Positions 10,501 to 20,559 of a DNA stretch of 64,000 bases are shown one piece after another. The DNA lies in NCBI GenBank assembly GCA_963576725.1, contig OY755237.1, forward strand, positions 51,650,253-51,714,252, read 5' to 3'. The translations under genes were made by a program, and so were the position numbers. The notes under the pieces are model-generated. The model was not told the DNA's origin, did not search any database, and saw only the letters and a list, made by a program, of their open reading frames with translations. How positions within the stretch are numbered: the stretch's first letter is position 1; every line of letters starts with the position of its first letter. This DNA comes from Azorinus chamasolen (lineage: Eukaryota; Mollusca; Bivalvia; Cardiida; Solecurtidae).

Positions 10501-10745
10501 ACCCTGGCAGAAACTGTACAATCATACTGTCTACACTAAATGCTAATTCACTCATTTACCCTGGCAGAAACTGTACACTCCTACTGTCTACACTAAATGC
10601 TAATTCACTGATTTACCCTGGCAGAAACTGTACAATCATACTGCCTACACGAACTGCTAATTCACAGGAGTTACTGGCCCTGGCAGAAACTGTACAATCA
10701 TACTGTCTACACTAACTGCTAATTCACAGCAGTTACTGGCCCTGG
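7558..10745. repeat. 57/62-bp minisatellite, right segment (about 54 units)
   Basis: I count 54 occurrences of the GGCAGAAACTGTACA block. Long (CACAGGAGTTACTGGCC) and short (CACTCATTTACC) units alternate in irregular blocks. Local variants such as CCTACAGTCTACACTAAATG cluster near 8820-8860 and 9650-9960, showing higher-order duplication. The array ends at GGCCCTGGATGAAAAAC. No second half of the seeding MITE is visible at this end. Confidence 0.93.
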
Positions 10746-10894
10746 ATGAAAAACAAATGGTTGTTTGATTCAGTTCTCAAATTTACATTTCTCTTCCATT
10801 TCTTCAAAGAATTGTAAGATAGTCAATGTATGTAACCTTTGAACTTTGAGAAGAAAAAGGAAGAAAAAAGGAAGAAGAAAGGAAGAAGAAACCT
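10746..10894. other. Unique spacer with purine-rich tract
   Basis: Mostly single-copy sequence. A GAA/GGAA-rich strand bias (GAAGAAAAAGGAAGAAAAAAG and onward) runs from about 10850 to 10890. No coding signal was seen. Confidence 0.5.
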
Positions 10895-11135
10895 TTTTCT
10901 CACATAGACGCCTTTTCACACACTGGCAAACAGAGTAGACCAAGACTAGATGGCTCCTATAGGAGCCATCTGATCAGGGTATGCTCTGTTTGCTCATGGA
11001 ATTTGATAGATCTGTTTCTTTACTCTCTAAAATGGCTACAATATTCCACCTTCCACAGTTCAGTATAGCTATGATGTCCATAAATATTCAGTAGGTATTG
11101 AAATTTGGAATAAACATAAAACAGGGAAAGGGTTA
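10895..11135. mobile_element. Family A MITE, variant A'
   Basis: It contains CTGGCAAACAGAGTAGACC, the intact apex GGCTCCTATAGGAGCC, CTCTGTTTGC, then the A'-specific TAAAATGGCTACAATATTCC, and ends with AGGGAAAGGG next to TTAA. Part of a degenerate ordinary A copy follows at 11138-11290. Confidence 0.75.
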
Positions 11136-11324
11136 AATTAATTTGTGCAGGATTTACTCTATTTGCTTATGGAATACATGTAATATAGATCTGATTCTGC
11201 AATTTCTGCCAGAGCAACAATCTTCTATGTTCATATCTCATTCTAAATATTCATCTACATGTAAGTGATGTAACTGATATTTGTGAGTAATTTAGATAAG
11301 AATCATATACGGGACACATAGGTA

Positions 11325-11575
11325 AACTATTTTCTATTTTTCTCTGCCAAGTTCAATCTTGTTGGTATTCTTCAAGATGATTCTAATGAATACCAGCAAG
11401 AAAGGGGTTTGGCTGAGAAATAAGATTTGGATAAAGCGGTATTCCTCTTATCCAAAATAGTGTTTGGCTGAGAAATAAGATTTGGATAAAGCGGTATTCC
11501 TCTTATCCAAAATAGTGTTCGGCTGAGAAAATAAACAGATTAAGATAAATCAGTATTAGATCTGTATTCCTCTTA
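11325..11575. repeat. Small hairpin plus 56-bp direct duplication
   Basis: CTTGTTGGTATTC and GAATACCAGCAAG (11350-11402) form a hairpin like one near 22683-22735. The next unit, with GGCTGAGAAATAAGATTTGG and CCTCTTATCCAAAATAGTG, occurs twice in tandem (about 11407-11520) and a third time degenerately. Confidence 0.6.
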
Positions 11576-11611
11576 TGTACAGCTATGATAATTGAATAAG
11601 GTTACTTTTAC

Positions 11612-11706
11612 CTTTTTAAGGTCTTCGTAAGTGAGGTAAAGAATATTACTATCATTCCTCATATCCCAGAACTGCTTCACATGCTTCCACCATGGGCCAT
11701 ACATAA
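11612..11706 (-). CDS. Sulfotransferase gene, exon 4 (95 bp)
   Basis: With the G carried over from exon 3 it encodes VMYGPWWKHVKQFWDMRNDS and ends LTYEDLKK. YGPWW..HV..FW and Y.YEDLK are classic SULT blocks. The acceptor is TGTGTGTTATTGCAG (AG at 11708-11707) and the donor is AAAAAG|GTAAAAG (GT at 11611-11610). The 95-bp length is exactly that of the equivalent vertebrate SULT exon. Exit is phase 0, which joins in frame to exon 5. Confidence 0.93.
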
Positions 11707-11814
11707 CTGCAATAACACACACATGTACACCTTCATCTTTTCCCTCATACAGGTATACAACAATTCATGACTTCATCAATATACATTAACTTAATTTTTA
11801 TGACTGGCAATGAA

Positions 11815-11974
11815 CAAATGGATTTTTTACCATTTCGGAAACGGTAGAATCAGATCTATATTATTTCATACACAAACAGAGCACACCCTGATCAGACAAC
11901 TCCTATTTGAGCTGTCTGATCTTGGTCTCCTTTGATTGAAAAGGCATGAAAAAATGTTTATAAGAGACAAAGGG
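11815..11974. mobile_element. Family A MITE, partial
   Basis: It has GGTAGAATCAGATCTATATT, CAAACAGAGCACACCCTGATC, a mutated apex (CTCCTATTTGAG) and an AAAGGGTTAA end. The left third is missing or unrecognisable. Confidence 0.6.
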
Positions 11975-12101
11975 TTAACTTGATTGATGACTGTAAAGTA
12001 ACACATGATTAATTTCCAGGAACATTGTAAATATCACAGATAGCCCTCTGCATGCTAGTAGAACATTTCTGATAACCTAGGCAAACAGTTGGAGTCAGAT
12101 G

Positions 12102-12430
12102 AGAACAAGATGTGTTTGTGAAACACTATGCCCCTGCCCAATTTGACTTTTGATCCTGAGATACACATGCATGCCAAATATCAAGTCTCTATCTCTACTG
12201 GCTGAAAAGTTGTGGCCAATGTTAAAGTCGGTGATTTGACCTATATATTTGACCTCTGACCTTGAAGGATGACCTTCACACGTCACCCCTCAAAATGTGC
12301 AGCTTCATGAGATACATATGCATGCCAAATATCAAATCTCTATCTGTACTGGCTCAAAAGGTATGACGAATGTTAAACAAACAGACAAAGACAGACAGGG
12401 CAAAAACAATATGCCTCCTAGATCAAAGAT
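12102..12430. repeat. Dispersed repeat with two internal copies
   Basis: GAGATACACATGCATGCCAA with the TATCAAGTCTCTATCT phrase recurs about 150 bp later (12165 and 12309), and the block ends in an ACAGACAAAGACAGACAGGG run. It resembles the tandem-core repeats elsewhere but lacks clear terminal hairpins. Confidence 0.55.
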
Positions 12431-13120
12431 CAAAGGTGCACGACGCATGCTTGGACTCGCCCATGGAACACCCCCCCCCCCCCCCCTTCAAAAAAAAAAA
12501 GTGATTGAAGTATGTTAAACTAGCCTAAAACTATCTATTTGAACCTTAAACCACTCAAAAAAACAAGTAAATCACGACTCGGAAAAAAAAATCCTTTTCG
12601 GTCTATATAATTTATGTATTGAAAGGTACCTAACTACGTCAGATCAGCGGCGGAAAATACAACAGTCATGTTTTTCAAAGTCTTACAGCAAAGCCAATTC
12701 AACACCGATTTCAATCATTTTGTTCTTGATCCGTTCCAAATTCCATATGTTAAGTGGCATAGTTAGTGCTTTCCTTAAATATTGCTCCGTCTTGTCACTG
12801 CAAGACCGCGAATTTGAAAAAACGCTAGAGCGAAATGATGTGACTCCCACCAGGATGCATAGAAGTATATAGGGGGGTCTGTATTCGTTAAACTTTTCAA
12901 CAAAAATGCGAATTATGCTGAAACACATTCGAAAAACATTCAACTCACCGCAGCACCGGTGCTGGCTATTTCCAGTCTGCTACAAGACGCCAGTTTTCTT
13001 TCTCCTACTTTCGTTTTGAACGGAGGTGGCCATTTCGCTGTGGCCCGGAAGTAGTAATCAATTTGCATATCAAATAGTTTATCAGCCGGGTCACAGCAAA
13101 ATGGTCGCATCCGTTTGAAC
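12431..13120. other. No gene recognised; contains C17 and A-rich tracts
   Basis: A run of 17 C at 12471-12487 is followed by an A run. The remainder is single-copy within the window. Short open frames on the minus strand (63-86 residues) match no family I know and lack splice-site support. Confidence 0.4.
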
Positions 13121-14391
13121 AAGAGGGCCAAGATGGTCCTTAATCGCTCACTTGATTACCATAGATTTATGATTATAGCTAGGTATCCCCAGGATGTGGC
13201 CAGTATTGACCTAAGGGACAATATTTGAACAATGTTAATAGTGGATTATGAGTTCTGGATTTTCAAAGATTTAGAATATTGATTTAATCAAGACAATCAT
13301 TCTGACCACTAAGGATTGAGCTAAAACTGTGCCCTCTAGAGTGATTTTTCTAAGATTTCACTTAGTAACCTACTTTTTGATCCCTTCCCACCCATGATCA
13401 AACTCAACCTTGATATCACCAAGACAAACATTCTGAGCAAGTGTTGAGGAAGATTGGGCTAAAAATGTGGCCGCTGGAGTGTAAACAAGATTGTTCTAAG
13501 ATATGAACCAGTGACCTCCTTTTTGACCCCACGTAACCAACTTTCAAACTCATCCAAGATTTTATCAGTACAATTATTCTGACCAAGTTTCATGAAGATT
13601 TGGCTAAAAATGTGACCTCTAGAGTATTCACAAGGTTTTTCAACTGTTTGACCTAGTGATCTAGTTTTTGACCCCATGTGACCCACTTTCATACTCGTCT
13701 CAGACTTTATCAAAATAATCATTCTGAAAAAGTTTCATGAAAATTGGACTTAAAATGTGACCTATAGAGTGTTCACAAGGTTTTCCTACTATTTGACCTA
13801 GTGACCTACTTTTTGACCCAACATGACCCACTCTCAAACTTGTCCATGATTTTATCAAGACAATCATTCTGACTAAGTGTCATGAAGATTGGACTAAAAA
13901 TGTGACCACTATAGTGTTCATAAGGCTTTTCAACTGTTTGACCTAGTGACCTAGTTTTTGACCCAATGTGACCTATTTTCCAACTCATCTGAGATTTTAT
14001 CAAAACAATCATTCTGATAAAGTTTCATGAATATTCAGCTACAAATATGACCTCTAGGGTGTTCAAAAGGTTTTTCTACTATTTGACCTAGTGACCTATA
14101 TTTTGATCCCACATGACCCACTTTCATACTTGATCAAGACTTTATTAAGACAATCATTCTGACAAAGTTTCATGGAGGTTGGGCTAAAAATGTAATCTCA
14201 AAAGTGTTCACAAGGTTTTCCTACTATTTGACCTAGTTTTTAACCCCACATGACCCACTTTCGAACTCGTCTGAGTGTTCACAAGCAAATTGTTGACGAC
14301 AAATGACGCACGTAGGCACAATGGATGACTGACGCCAGACATTCAAGTCTCCCAAAAGCTCACCTTGAGTTTTGCTCAGGTGAGCTAAAAA
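13121..14391 (+). repeat. Hairpin-ended tandem-core repeat (type T1)
   Basis: It starts ACAAGAGGGCCAAGATGG, continues TCGCTCACTTG, and ends with the hairpin AGCTCACCTTGAG...CAGGTGAGCT plus AAAA. The core is about six units of roughly 170 bp with TTTGACCTAGTGACCTA and ATTCTGACAAAGTTTCATG. The core differs from those of the T1 copies at 1 and 24148, although the ends are shared. The linker CAAATTGTTGACGACAAATG precedes the 3' hairpin. Confidence 0.75.
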
Positions 14392-14639
14392 TCCGTCAAA
14401 TATGTACTCAATGACTTTGCTGAAGTCAGAGCAACATTACTGCAGGGAAGCCATTAAGGGCACGACAGGGAAAACGTAATACATGAGTCTTATTACAATG
14501 TGTTTGAGTAATAATTATTAATGCAACAATTGAACAAATCCATACCTATGAGTAATCATCGGTTTATTAGCAGAAAATGGATTCATACATAGCTCAGTGA
14601 ATATTCAAGTAAGAAAAAATGAAATCATGAGTATCAATT

Positions 14640-15405
14640 AGATATTGTTTTCCTTGGCAACGGAAACTCTTTGACCATTCAATGGAAGCTACTTGACTAA
14701 ATTATGGAAATTCTTTACCTGTTTATGGAAGCTACATGATCAAATTATGGAAACTTTTTGACCAGTTTATGAAAGCTACTTGACCAAATTAAGGAAACTA
14801 TTGAAGGTACTTAGTCAAATTATGGAAACTCTTTGACCAATTAATTGAGGCTACTTGACCAAATTATGGAAACTACTTGACCAGTTTATGAAAGTCACTT
14901 GACCAAATTATGGAAACTCCTTGGCCAGTTATGGAAATTACTTGGTCAAATTATGGGAACTGTTTGGCCAGTAATAGGAACTACTTGACTAAATCATGGA
15001 AACTCTTTGAAGCTACATTACCAAATTATACAAACTCTCTGACCAGTTCCGTACAAGAGACTCTTTGGCCAGTTTATGGAAGTTATTTGATCAAATTACG
15101 GAATCTCTTTGAAGTTACATCTTCAAATTATGGAAAGTCTTTGACCAGTTTATGGAAGCTATTTGATCAAATTATGGAAACTCTATGAAGCTACATTACC
15201 AAATTATGGAAACTCTTTGAGCTGTCCATGGAAGATACCTGATCAAATTATGGAAATTTTTGGACCAGTTTATGGTAGCTACTTGGCCGTAAAATGGAGT
15301 CTTGGACTAGTTTACGGTAACTACTTGGCCATACAAGAGACTCTTGGACTATTTTATAGAAACTACTCAACCAATTTGTGGGAAGTTCTTGTATAATTTA
15401 GGGAA
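14640..15405. repeat. Degenerate minisatellite, about 48-bp unit
   Basis: The unit is about TATGGAAACTCTTTGACCAG plus TTTATGGAAGCTACTTGACC plus AAAT, repeated about 15 times with deletions and substitutions. The long frames starting at 14910 and 15163 are repeat artefacts. Confidence 0.75.
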
Positions 15406-15470
15406 GGCAATGAAATACAGTATATAAGACTTATTCAATCAGAAATCAGGTCACTGCCACATGAACATAC

Positions 15471-15600
15471 CTTTATCTTTGAGGAAGAGGTCGAAGTATT
15501 CCTCAAACTTCCCTTTGTAGCGTGTGATCGGGTGCAGTAGTCGAGTAAAGAAGTAATATGACACAACAACATCCTTAGGATTCCTGGCTATGTAGATTAT
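15471..15600 (-). CDS. Sulfotransferase gene, exon 3
   Basis: This exon encodes IIYIARNPKDVVVSYYFF and ends FEEYFDLFLKDK. RNPKD...S is the 3'-phosphate-binding block of PAPS-dependent sulfotransferases, with Arg and Ser as expected. The acceptor is TTTATACAG (AG at 15602-15601) and the donor is GATAAAG|GTATGT (GT at 15470-15469). The length of 130 bp is close to the usual 127 bp. It enters in phase 0 after exon 2 (CCA AAG) and leaves one base. Tandem copies of its first 54 bases lie directly upstream. Confidence 0.94.
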
Positions 15601-15876
15601 CTGTATAAAGAAGTAATATGACACAACCACACCCTAATGATTCCTGGCTATGTAGATTATCTGAATAAAGAAGTAATATGACACAACCACATCCTAATGA
15701 TTCCTGGCTATGTAGATTATCTGTATAAAGAAGTAATATGACACAACCATATCCTAATGATTCCTGGCTATGTAGATTATCTGTATAAAGAAGTAATATG
15801 ACACAACCACGTCCTAATGATTCCTGGCTATGTAGATTATCTGTATAAAGAAGTAATATGTAGATTATCTGTATAA
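15601..15876 (-). repeat. Exon-derived 60-bp tandem array with splice-acceptor copies
   Basis: Four full 60-bp units and one partial unit repeat the first ~54 bases of exon 3 plus its acceptor (TTTATACAG, or TTATTCAG in one unit). Each full unit reads AGG AAT CAT TAG where the exon reads AGG AAT CCT AAG, so every copy carries a stop codon. The unit length is a multiple of three. Use of any upstream acceptor would insert 20 codons per unit, including a stop. Confidence 0.9.
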
Positions 15877-15893
15877 AGATTTACAGTTATTAA

Positions 15894-16193
15894 CCCTTTA
15901 CTCCATGAAATATTCATTGTAAAAAATGATATCATGAATATTAAGTAAAATACATTTTAATGGCATATGAACACGGCATTTTTGACCAAGGCAGATTCTG
16001 TAGAATCAGATCTATATTATTCAACAGGCTAACACAGCAGAACCTGATCAGACAACTCCTACAAGAGCCATCTGATCTGGATGTATTCTGTATGCAAAAC
16101 ATCATAAATTGGATCTATTCTGTATGCAAAATATCATAAATTGGATCTATTCTGTTTGCAAAATATCATAAATTGTCTCCATCAGGTAAATGG
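15894..16193. mobile_element. Family A MITE with internal triplication
   Basis: TTAA flanks it at both ends (15890-15893 and 16194-16197). The internal phrase GGATCTATTCTGTATGCAAA with ATATCATAAATT is present three times. Confidence 0.75.
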
Positions 16194-16408
16194 TTAAACT
16201 CATCTAAGATACAAAACAGATCTTTATTATCACTAAACATATCAGGAAATCTTACTATATGCACTAAAGTGGAAATTTTAATTGAAACCATTATGAACTT
16301 TTTCGTCTATCAGCGAGAGCCATTCCAGAATGATAATATTGTACTGAAGTGAATACTTCAATTGTTTCAACACTGAATTGTCACAGTGCACTACAGCATC
16401 AGTCTTAA

Positions 16409-16649
16409 CCCTTCCCTTCATGTAAACCCCTTTTCACTTATTTGCAAACAGAGAAGACCCAGATCAGACGGCTCCTATAGGAGCCGTCTGATCAGGGTCT
16501 GCTCTGTTTGCTAAAGGAATTTGATAGGTCTGTTTCTTTAGTTTCTAAAATGGCTACAATGTTCCACCTTCCATATTTCATTATAACTCTTTTGTCCATG
16601 AATATGCAGTAGGTATTGAAAATTGGACTAAATATAGAACAGGGAGAGG
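16409..16649. mobile_element. Family A MITE, variant A'
   Basis: TTAA flanks both ends (16405-16408, 16650-16653). The central palindrome is complete: GATCAGACGGCTCC, TATA, GGAGCCGTCTGATC. It carries the A'-specific AAAATGGCTACAATGTTCC. Confidence 0.82.
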
Positions 16650-16734
16650 TTAAATACAGATATAGAGTCCACTTGTAGATAAAGGGGTATATTCCTTTCT
16701 ATGTTGATTTTTAAGAGTGGAATAGCCCATCAGT

Positions 16735-17045
16735 GTTTAACCCTTTACTGAATAAATATGTCTTTTTACGCCTTTGCAAACTGAGTAGACCCAGATCAAG
16801 ACAGTTCATGCTTTACCCTTTACTCCATGAATATTCATGTAAGAAATAATGACATCATGAGTATTAATTAGATTGTTATAATAGTACATGTACATGGACG
16901 CAGGATTTGTTTTGCCATGCCAGAAAATGTAAAATCATATCTATATTATATCATAAGCAAAAAGAACAGACCCTGATCAGATGGCTCCTATAGATCTGGG
17001 TCTACTCTGCAAAGCTGTTGAAAGGCGTATTTATAGAGGAAAGGG
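16735..17045. mobile_element. Family A MITE fragment plus near-complete copy
   Basis: A broken left end (16738-16805) is followed by a copy beginning CCCTTTACTCCATGAATATT at about 16817 and ending GAGGAAAGGG next to TTAA (17046-17049). The apex is partly deleted (GGCTCCTATAGATC). Confidence 0.7.
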
Positions 17046-17048
17046 TTA

Positions 17049-18729
17049 AGAACAAGAGTTGTTTGTAAAACATGAATATCCCCAGACCCCCTGACCTTTG
17101 ATCTAGTGACCTCAACTATAGAGGCCATCTAGTGGTCATGACTAATCACCACAGCAACTTTGAAGATCCTAAGCCAAACCACTGATCATTTATTGATCTG
17201 AAAACATTTCACAAGTTAAGGTCATGGTGACCTTGACCTTTGACCTAGTGACCTCAACAACTATAGTGGTCATCTAGTGGTCACGACCAACTACCACAGC
17301 AAGTTTGAAGATCCTGAACCAAACCATTGAGCAGTTATTAATCGGAAACCATTTCAGAAGTTAAGGTCATGATGACCTTGACCTTTGACCTAGTGACCTC
17401 AACAACTATAGGGGTCATCTAGTGGTCACGACCAACTACCACAGCAAGTTTGAAGATCCTGAACCAAACCATTGAGCAGTTATTAATCGGAAACCATTTC
17501 AGCAGTTAAGGTCATGATGACCTTGATCTTTGACCTAGTGACCTCAAAAACAATAGGGGTCATCTAGTTGTCATGAACAACCACCACAGCAAGTTTGAAG
17601 ATCCTAAGCCGAACCCTTGAGCAGTTATTGATTGGAAACCATTTCACCAGTTAATGGCATGGTGACCTTGGCCTTTGACCTAGTGACCTCAAAAACAATA
17701 GGGGTCAGCTAGTGGTCATGACCAACCACCACAGCAAGTTTGAAGATCCTAAGTCAAACCCTTAAGCAGTTATTGATTGCAAACCATTTCACCAGTTAAG
17801 GTCATGGTGACCTTGACCTTTGACCTAGTGACCTAAAAAACAACAGGGCTCATCTAGTTGTCATGACCAACCACCTAAGCAAATTTTAAGATCCTAAGCC
17901 AAATCCTTGAGCAGTTATTGATCAGAAACCATTTTACCAGTTAAGGTCATGGTGACCTTGACCTTTGACCTAGTGACCTCAAAAACCAATAGGGGTCATC
18001 CAGTGGTCATGACCAACTACCGCAGCAAGTTTGAAGATTCTAAGCCAAACCCTTGAGTAGTTATTGATCGGAAACCATTTAACCAGTTAAGGTCGTGGTG
18101 ACCTTGACCTTTGACCTAGTGACCTAAAAAACAATAGGGGTCATCTAGTGGTCATGACCAACCACCTAAGCGAATTTTAAGATCCTAAGCCAAACCCTTG
18201 AGCAGTTATTGATCAGAAACCATTTTACCAGTTAAGATCATGGTGACCTTGACCTTTGACCTAGTGACCTAAAAAAGAATAGGGGTCATCCTGTGGTCAT
18301 GACCAACTACCACAGCAAGTTTGAAGATTCTAAGCCAAACCCTTGAACAGTTATTGATTGGAAACCATTTAACCAGTTAAGGTCATGGTGACCTTGACCT
18401 TTGAGCTAGTGACCTCAAAAACATTAGGGGTCATCTAGTGGTCATGACCAACCACCACAGCAAGTTTGGAGATCCCAAGTCAAACCCTTGAGCAGTTATT
18501 GATCGGAAACTATTTCACCATTTAAGGTCATTGTGACCTTGACCTTTGACCTAGTGATCTCAAAAATAATACGGTCATCTAGTTGTCATGACCAACCACC
18601 ACAGCAAGTTTGAAGATTCTATGCCATGTCGTTTATTAGTTATTGTTCGGAAACCATCGATCTACCAACCGACCGACCGACAGACATGTGCAAAGCAATA
18701 TACCCCCATTTTTTTCAAAAGGGGGGTAT
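17049..18729 (+). repeat. Tandem-core repeat (about 147-bp unit) rich in nuclear-receptor half-sites
   Basis: About ten units carry TTAAGGTCATGGTGACCTTG then ACCTTTGACCTAGTGACC. I read the palindrome AGGTCAnnnTGACCT as perfect in seven of ten units (near 17219, 17364, 17510, 17797, 17943, 18379 and 18523). The direct repeat TGACCTTTGACCT is also intact in about seven. The 3' end has GACCGACCGACAGACATG and a hairpin TATACCCCCATTTTTTT/AAAAGGGGGGTATA. It lies in SULT intron 2. Confidence 0.85.
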
Positions 18730-18829
18730 AATTAACATAGATTCTACACTTTACAGCTTCTACTATAGCCAAAATTCCTGTGATTATTGACCATTATCAA
18801 AAAGCAGTTAATGAATATTCGTGAAATAA

Positions 18830-18903
18830 AACATTCTTGTATAAATAGTTACGGGGTAATGGATTAAACATTCTTGTATAAATAGTTACGGGGTAATTGA
18901 TTA
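18830..18903. repeat. Short direct duplication beside exon 2
   Basis: ACATTCTTGTATAAATAGTT plus ACGGGGTAAT.GATTAA occurs twice in tandem (37-bp unit) just downstream of the exon 2 donor. Confidence 0.8.
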
Positions 18904-18918
18904 AACATACAAATTCAC

Positions 18919-19130
18919 CTTTGGTCTCTTCTCCTTCACACTATTTGGCAATAATGTCCATGGGAGATGGGACTTGATGAGTCTTGGTGATTGCATTTTC
19001 TCCACCTGTTTTACCCCAGGGTAAACATATTCAAAGTATGGGAAGCGGTCATCGAGATATTCTGTCCTAGCTCCTGTGTAGTTGAGGTCAGTCTGTATCA
19101 GGTACACAAGCTCCTGTAGCCATGTGGTAC
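18919..19130 (-). CDS. Sulfotransferase gene, exon 2
   Basis: This exon encodes TTWLQELVYLIQTDL, then YLDDRFPYFEYVYPGV and SPRLIKSHLPWTLLP. TTW completes the PAPS 5'-phosphosulfate loop started in exon 1. The His in KSHLP aligns with the catalytic base of SULTs. The acceptor is TTTTTACAG|GTACC (AG at 19132-19131) and the donor is CCAAAG|GTGAAT (GT at 18918-18917). The length of 212 bp spans what are two exons in vertebrate SULT genes. The entry phase (two bases completing Gly) fits exon 1. Confidence 0.95.
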
Positions 19131-19156
19131 CTGTAAAAAGCAGGGACTTGTCTTAA

Positions 19157-19372
19157 CCCTTTACTCCATAAATATGTCTTTTGAAGCCTTTGCAAACAGA
19201 GTAGACCCAGATCAGACGACTCCTGTATGAGCCTTCTGATCAGGGTCTGCTCTGTTTGTCTGTTGTATAATATAGATATGATTCTACTGTGCTCATGTGC
19301 CATTATAGCAATTAATCAAATTCATATTCATGATGTCATCATTTCTAACATGAATATTCATGGAGTAAAGGG
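19157..19372. mobile_element. Family A MITE, clean copy with TTAA on both sides
   Basis: The copy is bounded by TTAA at 19153-19156 and 19373-19376. It starts CCCTTTACTCCATAAATATG and ends ATGGAGTAAAGGG. It is 216 bp long and is the best example here of the piggyBac-like TTAA/CCC arrangement. Confidence 0.85.
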
Positions 19373-19454
19373 TTAACACATTCCCTCATATGGGCTTTTT
19401 GTAAACCCAGCCTCTTCGAATAAATCTACTCACTGAAAAGAACCATTTACTAGA

Positions 19455-20140
19455 AAAACTAGAACTATCACTGAAGGTGATTGATACCTGTCAAAAGATT
19501 CAATGACTTCAACACAAAAGACAATAGCTCAATAATCCTTTCATCCACACTTGTGGAAAGGACAATTTTAAAGTTTAATCAAGGAATGACTCACATCAAA
19601 ATTATGTCACAAATCTTCATATCTTTATCAATGCATATGCAAAATTTGAGGTTCAATGATGAAGAAATATAGTAGTACTTGAGAAATTATGCTAGCAACG
19701 AAAACAATACTTATGAAAAGTAACAAAGGGGAATAAATCCCTCAAAAATGAATTTAGAGTTACAGTCCTTGTTGAATGCATATCCTCTCATCACCCTCTA
19801 TCAATATATAAAGTTTCACAGTTGTGCCTACAATACTTGAGAAGTTATGCTCCAGACAAAATATTGCTTCTGAAAAGTAACTAAGGGGAATAATTCCCTC
19901 AAAAATGAATTTAGAGTTACAACCCTTGTTGACTGCACATCCTCTCATCACCCTCATAATGTGTACCAAGTTCGAAGGCAATATCATAAACAGGTTTCAA
20001 GAAAATGGCATGTCCCAAAAATATGTCCCAATTAGAGACAAAATAGGAAGTTAAAAAGGGGCATAATTCTATTAAATTTTGTACAAGAGTTATGAAACAT
20101 GCAGAAGACTGTCCCCACATAACACTTATAATATAAATAG
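19455..20140. repeat. Tandem-core repeat, about 160-bp units
   Basis: AAAGTAACAAAGGGGAATAA plus TCCCTCAAAAATGAATTTAG recurs (19717, 19876), as do CTTGTTGAATGCATATCCTC and CATCACCCTC. Ends are not clearly defined. The right end is joined to half a family B element. Confidence 0.55.
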
Positions 20141-20226
20141 GAGCAAATGCTCTATTTATCACAATGGTTTCATAGAGTGACTTTTACAGAGGCGTAGAAA
20201 GGAATATTTATGGAGGAAAGAGTTAA
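20141..20226. mobile_element. Family B MITE, right half
   Basis: The right arm (GGAGCAAATGCTCTATTTATC and ACAATGGTTTCA) and the end GGAGGAAAGAG next to TTAA are present. The left arm is missing. Confidence 0.7.
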
Positions 20227-20559
20227 GAGAGATCCTACAACTAAGGTTATTGTACATCCTAAATTACAATTGATACTTCTAGTATAGCTGAAATTAGTGC
20301 ACTGTATATCAATCAACAATTTCGGCCTGCCTCATACAATATAAAATAGAGGTTTTTGTCACAAAAATGGATGTCTCCCCCGACATATCGTCACATTTCT
20401 GTACATGAGAACTCAACCGTACAAGATGTGTGACAGACAGACAGACAAAAACTCTAATAAAAACAATATGTAAAGGGAAATCACTAAAAATGTTATGGAC
20501 CTGATGAATGATACTTCCCCTCATTATGCGCTTTCCACACCACATTTTTCAAGAAAACA

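Noticed and set aside
12683..13131. Minus-strand frames of 86 and 63 residues near a GC-rich block
   Set aside because: They match no family I recognise, overlap each other's ends, and lack splice or repeat evidence for a gene.
14910..15396. Open frames of 92 and 77 residues with repeated GNYL-like words
   Set aside because: They are read-through of a degenerate 48-bp DNA repeat, with no start context, splice support or known domain.
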